Source: Phorcus lineatus
Lineage: Eukaryota; Mollusca; Gastropoda; Trochida; Trochidae
Direction of reading: 5' to 3'
Length of the DNA: 64,000 bases
Assembly: GCA_921293015.1 (NCBI GenBank)
Contig: OV121096.1
Coordinates: 25,555,729-25,619,728, forward strand
Of this stretch, positions 11,895-25,200 are shown piece after piece; position 1 is the first letter of the stretch; each line of letters opens with the position of its first letter. A program made the position numbers and the translations under genes. The notes beneath the pieces were generated by a model. It searched no databases. It was not told the DNA's origin and worked only from the letters and a program-made list of their open reading frames with translations.

Positions 11895-13010
11895 AAGAAG
11901 TGAGCACAGCTCACATACCCCCGCTTCAAACTATAGACTGGCTTTCTTTGTTGGTCTTACCCTCAAAAAGCTCACTTAGGGATCATGGTTGATAAGTGTA
12001 TTAAGTTTGTTGAAGCTAGCATGTATAGTTTAGGAGATATGCTCAGGAAAAAGCACTTTGTCAGATAGTCATTGTTTTAGTAACGTTTCCATGTAAACCG
12101 CAAAAAATAAACATAATTTTTTGGTCTTACCCTCAAGAGGCGCACGATTGGATCATGGCTGATAAGTGTGTGAAGTTTGGTGAAGATAGCATGTACGGTT
12201 TAGAAGATATACTCTGGACAAACGACTTAGTCATAAATTCACTGTTTTAGTCATGTTTCCATGGAAACCGCAAAAAAAATAATAATCATTTGTTGGTCTA
12301 ACCCTCAAAAGGCACATCTAGGGATCATGGTTGATAAGTGTATGAAGTTTGATGGAGATAGCATGTATAGTTATGAAGATATACTCCGTACAAAGGACTT
12401 TGTCACTGTTTAAGTCATGTTTCCATGGAAACCGCAAAAAATAAAAATCATTTGTTGGTCTAACCCTCAAAAGGCACATCTAGGGATCATGGTTTATAAG
12501 TGTATGAAGTTTGATGGAGATAGCATGTATAGTTTAGGAGATATGCTCCGGACAAAGGACTTGGTCATAGAGTCACTGTTTTAGTCATGTTTCCATGGAA
12601 ACCGCAAAAAATAAAAATCATTTGTTGGTCTAACCCTCAAAAGGCACATCTAGGGACCATGGTTAATAAGTGTATGAAGTTTGGTGAAGCTAGCATGTAT
12701 AGTTTAGGAGATATGCTCCGGACAAAGGACTTGGTCATAGAGTCACTGTTTTAGTCATGTTTCCATGGAAACCGCAAAAAATAAAAATCATTTGTTGGTC
12801 TAACCCTCAAAAGGCACATCTAGGGATCATGGTTTATTAGTGTATGAAGTTTGATGAAGATAGCATGTATAGTTTAGGAGAAATGCTCCGGACAAAGGAC
12901 TTGGTCATAGTCACTGGACAAAGATTTGTGACGGACGGACAGACGGACGGACGGACAGAATGAACGCTATATACCCCCGCTGACGCTGTAAGGCGGGGGT
13001 ATAATAAAGG
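11895..13010. mobile_element. Tandem-core element resembling molluscan 'pearl' / Helitron-like non-autonomous elements
   Basis: Six copies of a 160-173 bp unit starting TTTGTTGGTCTAACCCTCAA lie at about 11945, 12117, 12290, 12451, 12619 and 12787. They are flanked by ATACCCCCGCT at about 11917 and by ATACCCCCGCTGACGC...GGCGGGGGTAT near 12970-13003, preceded by a (GACG)n-type run. The last four units are the most alike. Four units contain the perfect palindrome GTTTCCATGGAAAC. A tandem core of about 160 bp with short conserved flanks is known from bivalve pearl (CvA-type) elements; the family assignment is inference. Confidence 0.75.
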
Positions 13011-15290
13011 AGTCTATAATACAGTCTTACTCTAGGTCCACATTCCGCAAGTAAAGATTGACTGAATATGAAATAAGGAGCCAAAAAAAAAGTATTATGG
13101 ATGAAGGAAGTTTTAATTATTAAATAGACTAAATTTTGGTCTAATATACATTCTCCGATGATAAATTCTGTTACATTAGGTTTTTAAAACGTTCTAGTGC
13201 CTATAAGGCTCTAAGTTCAGTACAATGATTCAAATATAAAATGTGTTTCGTCCATAATAATTGCGACACTACGGAAATTTGCAAAGATAGTTGCAAAAAC
13301 TAGTTTATTTTAAGTTCCAACGACGATTTATAAGTGTTTTAATCGTGAGAATTATTCAAAGAATACAAAGTTGGTTTTACCTTTTAAACACTTCTTAAAA
13401 TATCTAGGGTGAGTATTTTCTTTCCTTATTTCAGGCTATAAAGTTATTGCACAACCGCCCTATCAGTATCGGTGTTCGATCTCTTAGTCTGTTATTAGAA
13501 GGTGATTACTCTCTAGACGTAACAATATACAAATAATACCTGCCTGGCAACTGACAAGAGAAAAAACGATGTATGTTGAAGGTTTGAAAACGACCTATTA
13601 CAAAACTACTGGAGCTCTGTATACAACTGTGCCCTTAATTACCGCTAATAGGTTTTCTTTATAATTCACAATGCACACCAAATATTCGAATAAAATTTTG
13701 AACATTTATCATTCAACAGTGTTTCCCACAGAAGATATCGCTTGTAGGAGACCAAGAGAAAAAATATCCTAGGATATAATTATTATTTTCGATCTCGTTA
13801 TTGCACCCAAACAAACGCCCCTGGTTGTCAGCTTATTTTTGTCCTAAAAATAGGCCGGCGTAGGCCGATTTCTCTATTCAGTGCATGTACGCATAATTTT
13901 ACATATGTAGCTTTTATATGTACATATAGCAAAATCGCGATAAGTGATTAATTCTTCTTCCAAATAGGATACACCGAGTCAAATGGCCTATCGCAAAAAA
14001 AAATTAAGTTTAATTTTTGTTCCACATACATGTGAGTTATTCGGACGTCAAGGATATTTTATGAATTAACAATCTAAGTATTTAACAATAGCGATGGTTT
14101 GGGATAGATTCGTAGACCAAAACGTAACCATTAATTTATGAAAATGAAGAAGTTGTTCATCAATAAAATAACTTTGTCACGCTGACGTTCATAAGAACGA
14201 GTTTCACTGCTCCCATGCACTTAAAATTGTCATTGTCAATGGGGGTTTGCTTCTATATGTAATGCATCTTCCCCCGCAGGGCTTTGAATTGCACTAGTTT
14301 CTGTCACTGGCAAATTCAAACCTTGCTGCCACCCGTCAAAATTCATGTTTTGAGTGCAGCGACCTCTTCATGCAGTTACTTTGCAATTCTCATATATAAT
14401 TTCTCATTGGACTATCGCGATACGTCGTACCGGGAATTCTCGTATTTAAGCCCTGTCGTTATTAAGCCCAAAGTTGTGGAAATGCGACAAGGCCTATCTT
14501 AGAAAGTCATTGGGGTTCACCCATGCTTGGGAAGATGTATGAAATGCCACTCGTTTACTATTCGGGTTAAATTAAGGGGATTTTAACTAGATTTGTTTCA
14601 AGAAGGGGGTGGTGGTTTCATTCCCTGTAGGTGTATATACGCAGTACACATACTCTCAAAAAAGAATGGTAGTCATGAGAGAGTGCCACGACACGGAAAA
14701 GCCCCGATCGATGCAATAATGCAATTAAAGCCCATCCATTTGGAAACAAAAATGTAATCGAAACGATATATGATCTTATAAACTGGACTCTTTTCACCCG
14801 ACGTATGTATACAGATATATGTGTAGTCTCTCTTAGAATGTCCACTAAATTAGAAAATTCATTTAAAATTTATAAGTTCAACGAATTGAAACGATTGAAT
14901 CGGTTTTACAAATTTTACAAATTGGATTATCCCTATAGATTTAAATAAACCTAATGCATGCAGGGTTTGGAATTCTTTTTGTCTATTTGCCTTTAAAGCT
15001 GTACCACGTAACAGTTTAGTGTATGCGACAGTTTTATCATTTTCAGTGTACAAAAAATTGTTTTAACAATTTAACCATTTTATTTTGCAATTTTCGTGTC
15101 CTTAAGCCCGAGGATATTAATTGATAATTAACACAATAAAATTAAGATAGGGGTTCTAAATTTGCCTCATGCATCATTATCAGCAACATTTGTCATTCAC
15201 ACAATGCAAATTTCCATTGATTTGTAAAATTAACCAAATAATTGCATAACGTTACACAAAGTGTAGAAGAATTATAAGGATTGAACAGTG
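13011..15290. other. Intergenic region between TM7SF3 and NAP1L1
   Basis: The sequence is AT-rich. Open frames on both strands are short (under 80 codons), start mid-sequence and match nothing I recognise. No RNA gene or mobile element is clear here. Confidence 0.45.
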
Positions 15291-15420
15291 ACCCAATCGG
15301 GAGTCAGAGCATTACCCGCCAAGACAATTTCCATGCTTTATAAACGGTCTAACGATTGGTCAATTGTTAACTTCCTAATGTAACCAACCAATGAAAATCC
15401 GGCTCTTTTCCACAGTCGAT
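15291..15420 (+). promoter_or_regulatory. Probable NAP1L1 promoter
   Basis: The 130 bp upstream of the first inferred exon carry CCAAT at 15293-15297, an inverted CCAAT (ATTGG) at 15355-15359, and CCAAT at 15388-15392, plus a TATA-like CTTTATAAAC at 15336-15345. A 5'UTR exon is inferred just downstream, ending in AGAAAT|GTGAGTAAA with its last base at 15461. The transcription start itself is not visible. Confidence 0.45.
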
Positions 15421-16287
15421 CTTTTTCCACCATATTTTCCTCGTGCACAGCACAGAGAAATGTGAGTAAACATAATTTTGTTAAAAATTAGTATATCGCC
15501 TTATTAATGACAGGATTTTGTCGTTAGCAGAATTATATTGAAACCTGTAAGTTTTCTTAGACAGGAGTGTTTCTTGAAGTCGTCTCTTTTCTCATGATCA
15601 AAATTTTCTCGTGGTAAAAAATGTGCGCTTTCATTTGCAGCCATTTTGGTCGATTCCATCATCTAAGGTCGCTATAAACTGCTTCTCTTGTAACTATCAT
15701 CCAACTGTCGTATTCTAGGAAAATGAGCAATCTCTGATTATGTGTCGATTTATATTTTGTATCACTCAATCTTAATTCTGATCGTTCCGATCGGGCTTAT
15801 TGTCTGGGCATCGTTTGCGGGGCAATGAGCGCTAACCAAGCAGCCGAGCACGTTGCCTCTCGTCTTATGTTATGCGAGTCGGACATTCTGCCTACCGTCT
15901 TCCATTGTCTTGGTTCTGATTGTTTCCATGTGTTATGACGACAAGGAAAGACACACGGTTGTGTAATGACACCGTTCTATCATTATTCATGTGAACTTTC
16001 CTGAAGCTGTCCATTCACTAAACGTGGACTTCTATCAGATAATATATTCATTGATTTGACAACACACATGCTTTTAGAAATTGGATTTTACAAACTCTGA
16101 TATTTATTTATTTATGTTTAAAGCCATTAAACTATGATAAAGAAAACTTTCTAATGAATATACATATTTCAAAGAAATACCAATCATGGTTACCACATAC
16201 ATGCAAAACCATAACCATGCAGTGTGTTTTTTAATTTGTGATTTTAATTGACTTTACTTATTTTTTTTATAGATTTCAACTGCGACA

Positions 16288-19200
16288 ATGGCAGAGCCTG
16301 AAAAGTATGCCAATTTCTTTTTTCATGATCCTTTTATTTTCAATCATACCTTTAAATATTTATTCTTACTATGTCTCAACAATTTGTTTTTATTGCCATC
16401 TTAATCTCATTATATTACCTATAGTTAAGATTATTCTCTTTAAGTCAACTGATTTTCATCAAGCATTATAATTTCTGAATTCAGGACACTTTTTTATGCC
16501 TATTTAACCCTAATCCAGCAGATTCCTGAGTATTCTCAAATTTGTAATGGACTCCCGATCGTATGATGCAATTTGAATCATTTGCAAAAACATGAAGTAT
16601 AATCATTATTCTTTTAAACCAGCAGAACACCTGCAGAGGGGGAAGAGGAAGTCGAGGACGTTGAATCGGGAGATGAACAGGAAGGTGATTAGCCAAATCT
16701 GTAATCCTTTGCAATGTTCGACTCGTTTCCTTGGGGTGTACCACATAAATAGCACAATAGGCTATCGGAAACCTGACATTGATGTTCTGAATAGATGAGG
16801 AAATCCAGTCTTTAGTCAAACTGTTCAACACTTAATTTAACTGATTTTAATCAATGACATTCTGTCAAAATGAACCAGTCAGATGTGGCCTTTCGTCAAT
16901 GGCAGTTCCCACACATGTAATATTTTGACACATGTGCTAGACTTTAGATATAAATTTGATTATACTTACCTTTAAATGAAATGTAAAGTCTGTTAAACAC
17001 GGTGTTACATTATCAGTTCTCTTATATGACTGGAAATCAAGATCAGTCTGTCTTTGAACCAGGGAATTGGAATAGAGAATGGCATTGACTTTCCGAGATA
17101 GGTATAAAAGTCAACCAAAGGTTTACTGTGTTGTCAAACATCTGTGTATTTGGTGTATAAGATACACTATATTACAGTAACTTTAAAGCTTTTGATAATA
17201 GGATCAAGGTATGCAAGAAATCGAAGTAAATATTTTCATAAAACTAAAATATGTTGAAGTGGACATTAGAATATGTAGAAAAACATCCATTGAGTTTTGA
17301 AACCCTATAAGTGAGTGAATGAGTAGTGTTTAGCGCCGCTTTGGCAATATTTCAGCCGTTAGCAGCGGAAATCCTATGACAAAACTGTAATTTGTTTTGT
17401 TGAATGTCCAGATGACGGTCAGACAGCGAATGCCCTGACAACGATGATGCAGAATCCACATGTACTAGCGGCCATCCAGGACAAGCTGGGCAGTATAGTG
17501 GGCACTCCATCAGGTTATATTCAAAGGTAACATATTTGCATATCTCGTCCTGAAAATTAAGAGGTGGCTATTTGAAACATTTTGGAGATAGAGGTGCAAT
17601 GAAATTCTGTGTCGTACCGGCCATGGTTGGGTATGTCAGAATTTATGGCAATTGCCATGCAGGGGTGGAAATAACGACTTAAGTCTTACAACAATGTGGT
17701 GTTTTATACCTGCAACAATTATTAACATAGTTAAGGCTTTAATTGAAATGAAATACCTTTAGAAGGAGATGAATCTCCCGTCTTAATCAGAGTGAAAGTG
17801 TTTCTGAAACCAGTCTGTTTCTTCTATACTATATATATATATATATTGTATATTCTATATATATTGCTTATGTGAAACTGAAGTGTTTGTCCCTTTCCTA
17901 AAGATTTGTTGATTAGATGTAGAGCAGTGGTTAACAAATTCAGCTTCAAGAGGTCTGGGGTTCAAATCCTGGTTTGCTACTTCAAGTATAGGTTTCACCA
18001 CAATGCATAGCCACAATAGTGTTGTATGCTTTCTTTCTGCAATAATACTAGCAACCGTGAAAAAGTAAAATGCCCTTGAAAGCGGTGTTAAACCTGAAAA
18101 CATCTCACTTTTAGTTGGTGTTTCTGCAATATAAAGCATGTAGGAACTTTGTTTATTGGTGTTTAAGTTTTTTAATATAACCTGTTATCAGTATGTATTA
18201 AAAGGCAATAATATTATTCTTTCTCTTCAGCTTGCCGAAAGTAGTTAAAAGAAGACTGAAAGCGCTTAAAAAGCTCCAGTTTGATGTAGTCAAGTTAGAG
18301 TCTGAGTTCTACAAGGAGGTACACTCTCTAGAGTGTAAATATGCATCTAAGTATTCTTCTCTCTTTGACAAGGTAAGTTCTGGGGTCAACCGAGATCTAT
18401 TTAAAGACTTTGGGAAATATCACTCGTATATTCACTCACGATGTCAGCTTTTTCAGTCATTTGGGAGATCAGTAATTGTTTGGTGAAACGAAATAATATA
18501 ATCTTAGATTTTCAGTGTTTATTCATATTATGTAACATTAAACAATTTAATATTTAAGATTAGAATTTCATGGTATGAATTTTCTAAACAGTCTTTGTGT
18601 TAGAAAAGTCATGAGCCAAAATTTTTTAAAAGCTTAGTAAGACAAAGCCTATTACTATGCAATAAACACTTGATAATTATCTGAAGTCTTTTCACAATAA
18701 ACAAGTTATTCAGAAAATCTTGCATTATTGTCATTTTATGTTATGTTAGCGTGTCATTTTAAAATCTTATTAAAACAGCGACCTTTATATTAGTGTATTA
18801 AGATAATTATGTAGTAGCTTAGCATAAAATATGTATGGTTATCGTTGTACCCTTAGAAAAGTTCAGTATATAATATGATTTTTATTAACAGAGAAAGGAG
18901 GTTTTGAATGGCATCACAGAGCCAACAGATGAAGAGTGTGATTGGCCGAGTGAAGATGAGAAAGATGAGGATGAATTATCGGTAGGTTCAGTTGAAGTTT
19001 TTTCTTTCTTTTCAATGGGGGTCGAAATAGCCGCAATTGCTTGTTAAGTTCAACAGGCTTCTTTGAGAGGAGGTCATCAAACCTGCTAGACTTGTGTTAT
19101 TTTAGATATTCTGAGTGTCTTAAAAATTGTAGGGCATGTCAATATTTAGGTAGGCTGGAGTTTCTAACCACAATTGCTGCTTGCCTGTATGGAATAAAAG

Positions 19201-22200
19201 CCATTTGGAACACTGTTTCAGCGATTCCAAGGCAGCTAAGTTAATCACCAAGTGGCAGTTGATTATTAATATTCATCCCAGAAATATTTCAATGTCAGCT
19301 AAATGTTCCTAAGAAATGTATACTTTTAAAAATAGAATAGATAAGATGATGATGATGATACATGCATTTATTGACATTATGTTAAAAAAAAATGGCAATC
19401 TTAGAATTCCCACTAACCTATTTGGTTCAGTAGCATTTTACAAATTTGCTACTGATAACAATTATTCTGACATTTTAATCTTTCATTTCCGGCAAGGAGG
19501 ATATGAAAAACAAAGTGAAGGTGGAGGACGAAGAGAAGAAGACTGAAGAAAAGAAGGAAGAAGAAAGTGAGCAAATTGATTCTTTTTTTCTCTGAACTTT
19601 CAACTTGTATAAAGTTGTTCTTTCATAAGCCTTAGCCACATAATTGGCAGGGTTATATACAATATCAGTTTTTAAAAAACTTAGCTAAGGTAAAGGAATC
19701 CCCAATACAAAGAGCAGGGCTTCAGGTAAGATGCGTATCTGTGTAAAATACGCACGGGTAATTAAAAAAAATGAATTCATTGAGTAACGGATACGCATAA
19801 ATTTCCCACATTACGAGTCAGTTTTTGTTTACATGCGTGAACATTGGTTGTCAAAACAAAGTTTCAATTCATCATGTCTGATCTTTACATCTCCAACAGT
19901 AGCCTACTCGATTGCAACCTATGTGGGAACGAAGATCATCTGAATGATATCTTTTTTTAATCATACTTCATGTTCGGGGGCAAGCCCTTATACAGCGAAC
20001 TTGTAATGAGGATCTGAAAACGATAAACCTTGAAATGTGCCTAGTTTATTTTCAATTTTCAATTTTTTCTCCTCAATTTTTATTTTGAGGAGACTGAGTG
20101 AAATACCCCTGGATTCTAATAATTATCTGGAGCCCTGAAAGAGAAAGGGGAAATAAATTTTGTTACTGGTCTGTGAACTTTAGGGTGATCTAAGTCCTTA
20201 AGATAACTTTTGATTAAGAATGGGAGTTGTGGTTAACCTTGTTAAAAATTTCCTTCTTAAGTAACATTATCTTGCTGAGTCCTTTACACATGTTAATTAA
20301 GTGGAAAATCAAGTGTTCTTGCAAGTTTTGTTAGAATTATATAAATTATGTAAATCATATTTTGATAATTTGAACAAAGATGCAATATAAGACTTAAGTC
20401 CATCTATTATGGGTTTGTTGTTATGCTTGAATCATTTAGCATTTGTTCTTTACTTATTTTTGTGCAGGTGATGCCAAGGGAATTCCTTCTTTCTGGTTAA
20501 CTGTGTTCAAGAATGTAGATATGTTGTCAGAAATGGTGCAGGTAGGCAATGATACAGATTTTTTTATACACTGTTCAATTTCAAAATTACATATATATAT
20601 TCAGTAATACATCAATTGTGTGTCTTAGATTACAGATTTAAAAAAATTGGACTTGATTTCACATTAGGTTACAACGCAATAAATCTTTATGAATAACATC
20701 ATTTTGTTGCATAAAATTTTCATTTGAAATATGTGTGAGTGTCTGGTGAGAACTACTCTTTCGGTTCAGATATGATTTGTGTAGTATTTTCACAGTGTCA
20801 TTCTCTTAAAGTCTAGAGCATTTAGATGTGGAGGATTGATAAAAACTTTTCTTTTCTTTGACAGGATCATGATGAACCTATACTTCAACACCTTCAAGAT
20901 ATTAAAGTCAAATTTTCTGAAACTGACCCAATGGTGAGTAGAAGTGTTTAAGTGTTCGGTATGAAATGAATTATTGTATTACTTCTTATGTTTTCAATAT
21001 CTAAGTCATGAATATGACTTTGAATTGAATTAAGTCGTGGTATTGGAATTGTTGCAGCATTAGTGTTTCCCCTAGTCAGTTTTAGCAGGCCGCAACACCC
21101 TGCCCTCTTTCTGTCCCGCCCTGCCCTTTTTCCTCTTGCTAGCCCAAATCTTCCCGTTGCCCTATTGCAGAATATATCATGTACAATGTAATCATTTACA
21201 ATGTCACAATTGTATTTTACATAAGATACTTATGTATGAAGAGCTCATTTTGCTATGATATCAGGAACTACAAACAAAAGAAGAGAATGATTAAACTAAT
21301 GATCCATCCTTTGTGTCACTAGGACACAGCTGCTGACCACATGTTTAACTAGATACAGGAACAATAGGGAGAATACGGGCAGACACAGCCAAGTGATCTC
21401 ACTTGATGTAATGAGTGAAATGCACATGTTTGATATCCATAACCCATTTAAAATTGGTTTGGAGAAATGTGATGTTGTCCTGAATTCATTCGTAAGATTT
21501 ATCAAATATATTTTAGACTCAGTTTCATTTAGCAAAAAGGAGTTCCGTTTTCGTTTGAAACATACTTTCAAATAAATATGTATTTATGTGCCCTTTTCTA
21601 AATCAATTTGCCCTGCCCTTTTTCCAACCTAGGGGAAACACTAAGCATCTATGTACAGAAACGAGACGCGAGACAGTATGTTTCACTTAAATTGTTTAAA
21701 TGTTATTTTATATGTATTTCCTTAGATTTGGCTCTCACAAACATTTTGCTCAAAATTGTTATCTGTTGTTAAACTTGTTAGCATCTGTTCTAAGCATTGA
21801 AGCTCTAAATATTTGACAACTACTTATGTGTGACACTGATTGTAATGTTACAGAGTTTTATAAAAAGTTGCATGTTTTGTCTTTGCAGGGCTTTACTTTG
21901 GAGTTCTACTTTGAAGCAAATGAGTTTTTCACAGAGACATTGCTAACAAAGCAGTACACGATGCGGTTCGAGCCTGACACCACAGATCCTCTTGCGTACG
22001 AAGGTCCAGAGATAATCAAATGTCAAGGGTGCGTACTTCTTGGTTTTATTCCAAGGGAGGCAACTCTTCCTTAAATTTGTCACTTCTTGAAGACAATAGT
22101 GAAATCTAACATTGGTTCTTAAAATTTGATGATTCAAAAATCGTTATCGAACACTTGAGATAAGGAATACAACCAGTCTGTCCATCAAAGTTTTTTGTCC

Positions 22201-25200
22201 TTGCAGGGGAAACTTTTTAATCGATTCTTTTCAAATTTTGCACTTGTCTTCTGCCCTATTAGGAGGGGTGCAGTTCCACACATCAAGCAAAATTCTTCGT
22301 ATTTTAAAGATTTAAAAATATTTTTTTACTTAGTGATATCCTAAGATTTTCCGACCCATTACATGGAAGACCATTCATCAGATTCTTTTCAAATATTGCT
22401 TTTGTCTTCTATCCTATCAGGAGGGGTGCATTGCCAAATCTCAAGCAATTTCATGAATATATTATGATTTGTACAATGTACAGTCATTTCTTAAGGTCAG
22501 AATTTGTCCGACCAAGAGTTGCGTTGTATGTAACAAGTGATATTGTGATTTCTTTCTTAGTTGTTAAATTTAAAGGGGAAGGTAATTAACCCATGGGTAA
22601 GCAATTAAGGCTCCAAGAACAGTGATTGGCTACTAGCAGACTGGGGGAGATCTTATCACCCAATGTGCCCCACCTTCTAACGGTTGCTGGAGTCAGGGAG
22701 GTCAAAGGTTATGGGATTTTTACTATGAGAGATCTACACATATACTACAGTAAAATGAGATTTCACGGCAAAAATCAAATAAGTGAATGAATGTGCTGGT
22801 AGATAATATTTTCTTAAAATGACTTGAATGATATTGTATTTCCCTATAAAAGATTCCCCATTTTAAATAATTTGCCTGTATTAGTCCCTTGATATAATTA
22901 CATATTTGGTTGGTGTTTGTTGTGGATTCTCAAGCTATGTATGCATCAGATTTTTCACAATTTTAGGCCTTATGATCCTTTAATAATTGTTAGCTAATAC
23001 AAAGTACATCTATGTGCCTAGTTTTGTCATATCATTGGTGACATTACAAAATAAGGTTCAGCATTATCTCTACTCTAGTGCTAGTGGCCCATTCCCACAG
23101 GCAGCAGTGGCCAGGCTGAGGTCACAGCTGTCTTGAAGTACGGGGGGGGGGGGGGGGGGGGGGAGTTGTCTTTACATGGGAAAGACCGGACTACTGGGGT
23201 GAAATTGATATCATGAATGGAAAGTTCTTAGCCACTCAGAGACTGCTGCCATGGCAACACTTACTTATCTCATCATATGACACATACATAGGCAAATTTG
23301 AATCTTAGGTAGGTGTATTTGAATATCATTTTTGAAATTCTCTTTACAGAGTAAATGTATTTTTTCAGAAATTACAGCTTTGTGCTCTTCTAATACTGGT
23401 GTACATGGATGCAAAAAATCATTCTTAAATTACAAGTAATTGTTTTGATAATTGGCTAGACAAGAGTGTACCCAACTATATCTCAACTGAAAAGACACTC
23501 TTTACTAGGAAAATTGACTCCACCCATTCTGTCAAGGTTCGCACAGATTTGAAAAGTGCTTGAATTTGAGCTTGTCCGATGAAAAGCCCTTGAAAATAAC
23601 AATATTCATTGAAAGGGCTTGAAAAGTGCTGGAATTTTATAGTGAGTGCTTGAAAAGTGCTGGAATATCGAAAACCTTTCTAAATTTCTGTAAATTCTAC
23701 CATATATTTAACTAGATTTGAAAATAAATGTATTATCGGTAAAATTCCAATGTGTTTCGCACTTTGTAGCGATAAACTCAAGCTTGGTACCGTCTATTGG
23801 TGCATTTGTAGCGTCTGCGCGCGGGCGCAAAGTACACGTTTACTTTGAACCAAGTTTGAAGCCTCGTTTTCATAACGAAAGTAGAAAAATGGTTAGCTCC
23901 AGACAGCGATTTTTTGTTCCGTGCATTTTGAAATATTGCTGCTTGAAAACTGAAAGTGAGTCCTTGAAAAGTGCTTGAATTTAAGGGGCCCTTGGCTTGT
24001 ATGAACCCTGTCTGTGTATAGGGATTTACCTTCCCCTTTAAACTGATTCATCAGAACAGATTACAGACATCTTTAATTATGGGAAGTTATTTCCAGTATT
24101 TCAGTTTGTCAGGGATACATGGTTCGGGTAATAATGAGCCTTGCTCACTTTTTTACTTGTAATGTTGAAGTTTATTCAACATTTTCTGATTACAGGTGCA
24201 ACATTACCTGGAACAAGGGTAAGAATGTGACGGTCAAGGTGGTCAAGAAGAAGCAGAAGCACAAAGGCAGGGGGACGACTCGCACCGTCACCAAAACAGT
24301 CCAGAATGATTCCTTCTTTAACTTCTTTAATCCCCCTACAGGTAAACATTTGATTTACTGTCTTATGACATTTCAGAATAAATCTTTTAAGATTGTTACT
24401 GTAATGAACTTAAACTTAAAAACACGACCTTGTTGCCTATTTTTTTATCTGACAATGTTTGAGTTTGGGTCAAATTGAATCATAGATTTTTACTGTTGAA
24501 CAGTTGGATAACATTTCAGGATAAATAAGACAGGATTTTTAATCTGCAATACACATATTAAAGACTACGTCTTTACCTCTTGGTAACCTGCAGTATCTTG
24601 CCTTTGGTTCAAATGAATTGTGGATTAACATGTCACTAAAGTAAAAGTCTGCGCTGGAGTCTTTTGAATATAAGAGTACAATGTGCAGTATTTAAAATGT
24701 AGAATAACAATTGGCGTATAATTTGCATTTGACATGTCTAATGTACATTATTTGTAGGTCCACTTCCTGTCTTATTTGATCCTTGCTGTATTTTGTCAAT
24801 TGTTTGTGCCAGCTCTTCTGCATACAGCAACTGAACTTTTTACTCCAATCGGAAATATGCAAGATATTACTAGTTAGCTCAGATTAGGGTCATGCTTAAC
24901 CTAAATTTTTTTGCACAGTATAGCAAAGCTTATGATTTAAGACTTCCAGTGCAAAGAAGATTGATTTTAGGTTTGGAAAAATAATCAATACATTTTCAAT
25001 AACTGGAAACTTTCTGCTTACAGTACCAGAGGGAGAGGAGGCGGACATGGTAAGTTTTAGAAAAAATAAAGAAAATTTTATAATTTTTATTCAGCATTAG
25101 AAAAAAGATGATTATGAAAACCCTTACCATTCCAATAAATAATTTCAAAACCTTTTTTTACCCTTGACCCTAGTTTCTAGATCATAACTGCCTAGGCTCA

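Noticed and set aside
17911-17985. tRNA gene
   Set aside because: It has a B-box-like GGTTCAAATCC but no complete cloverleaf, and is followed by a repeat body seen elsewhere; a tRNA-derived SINE fits better.
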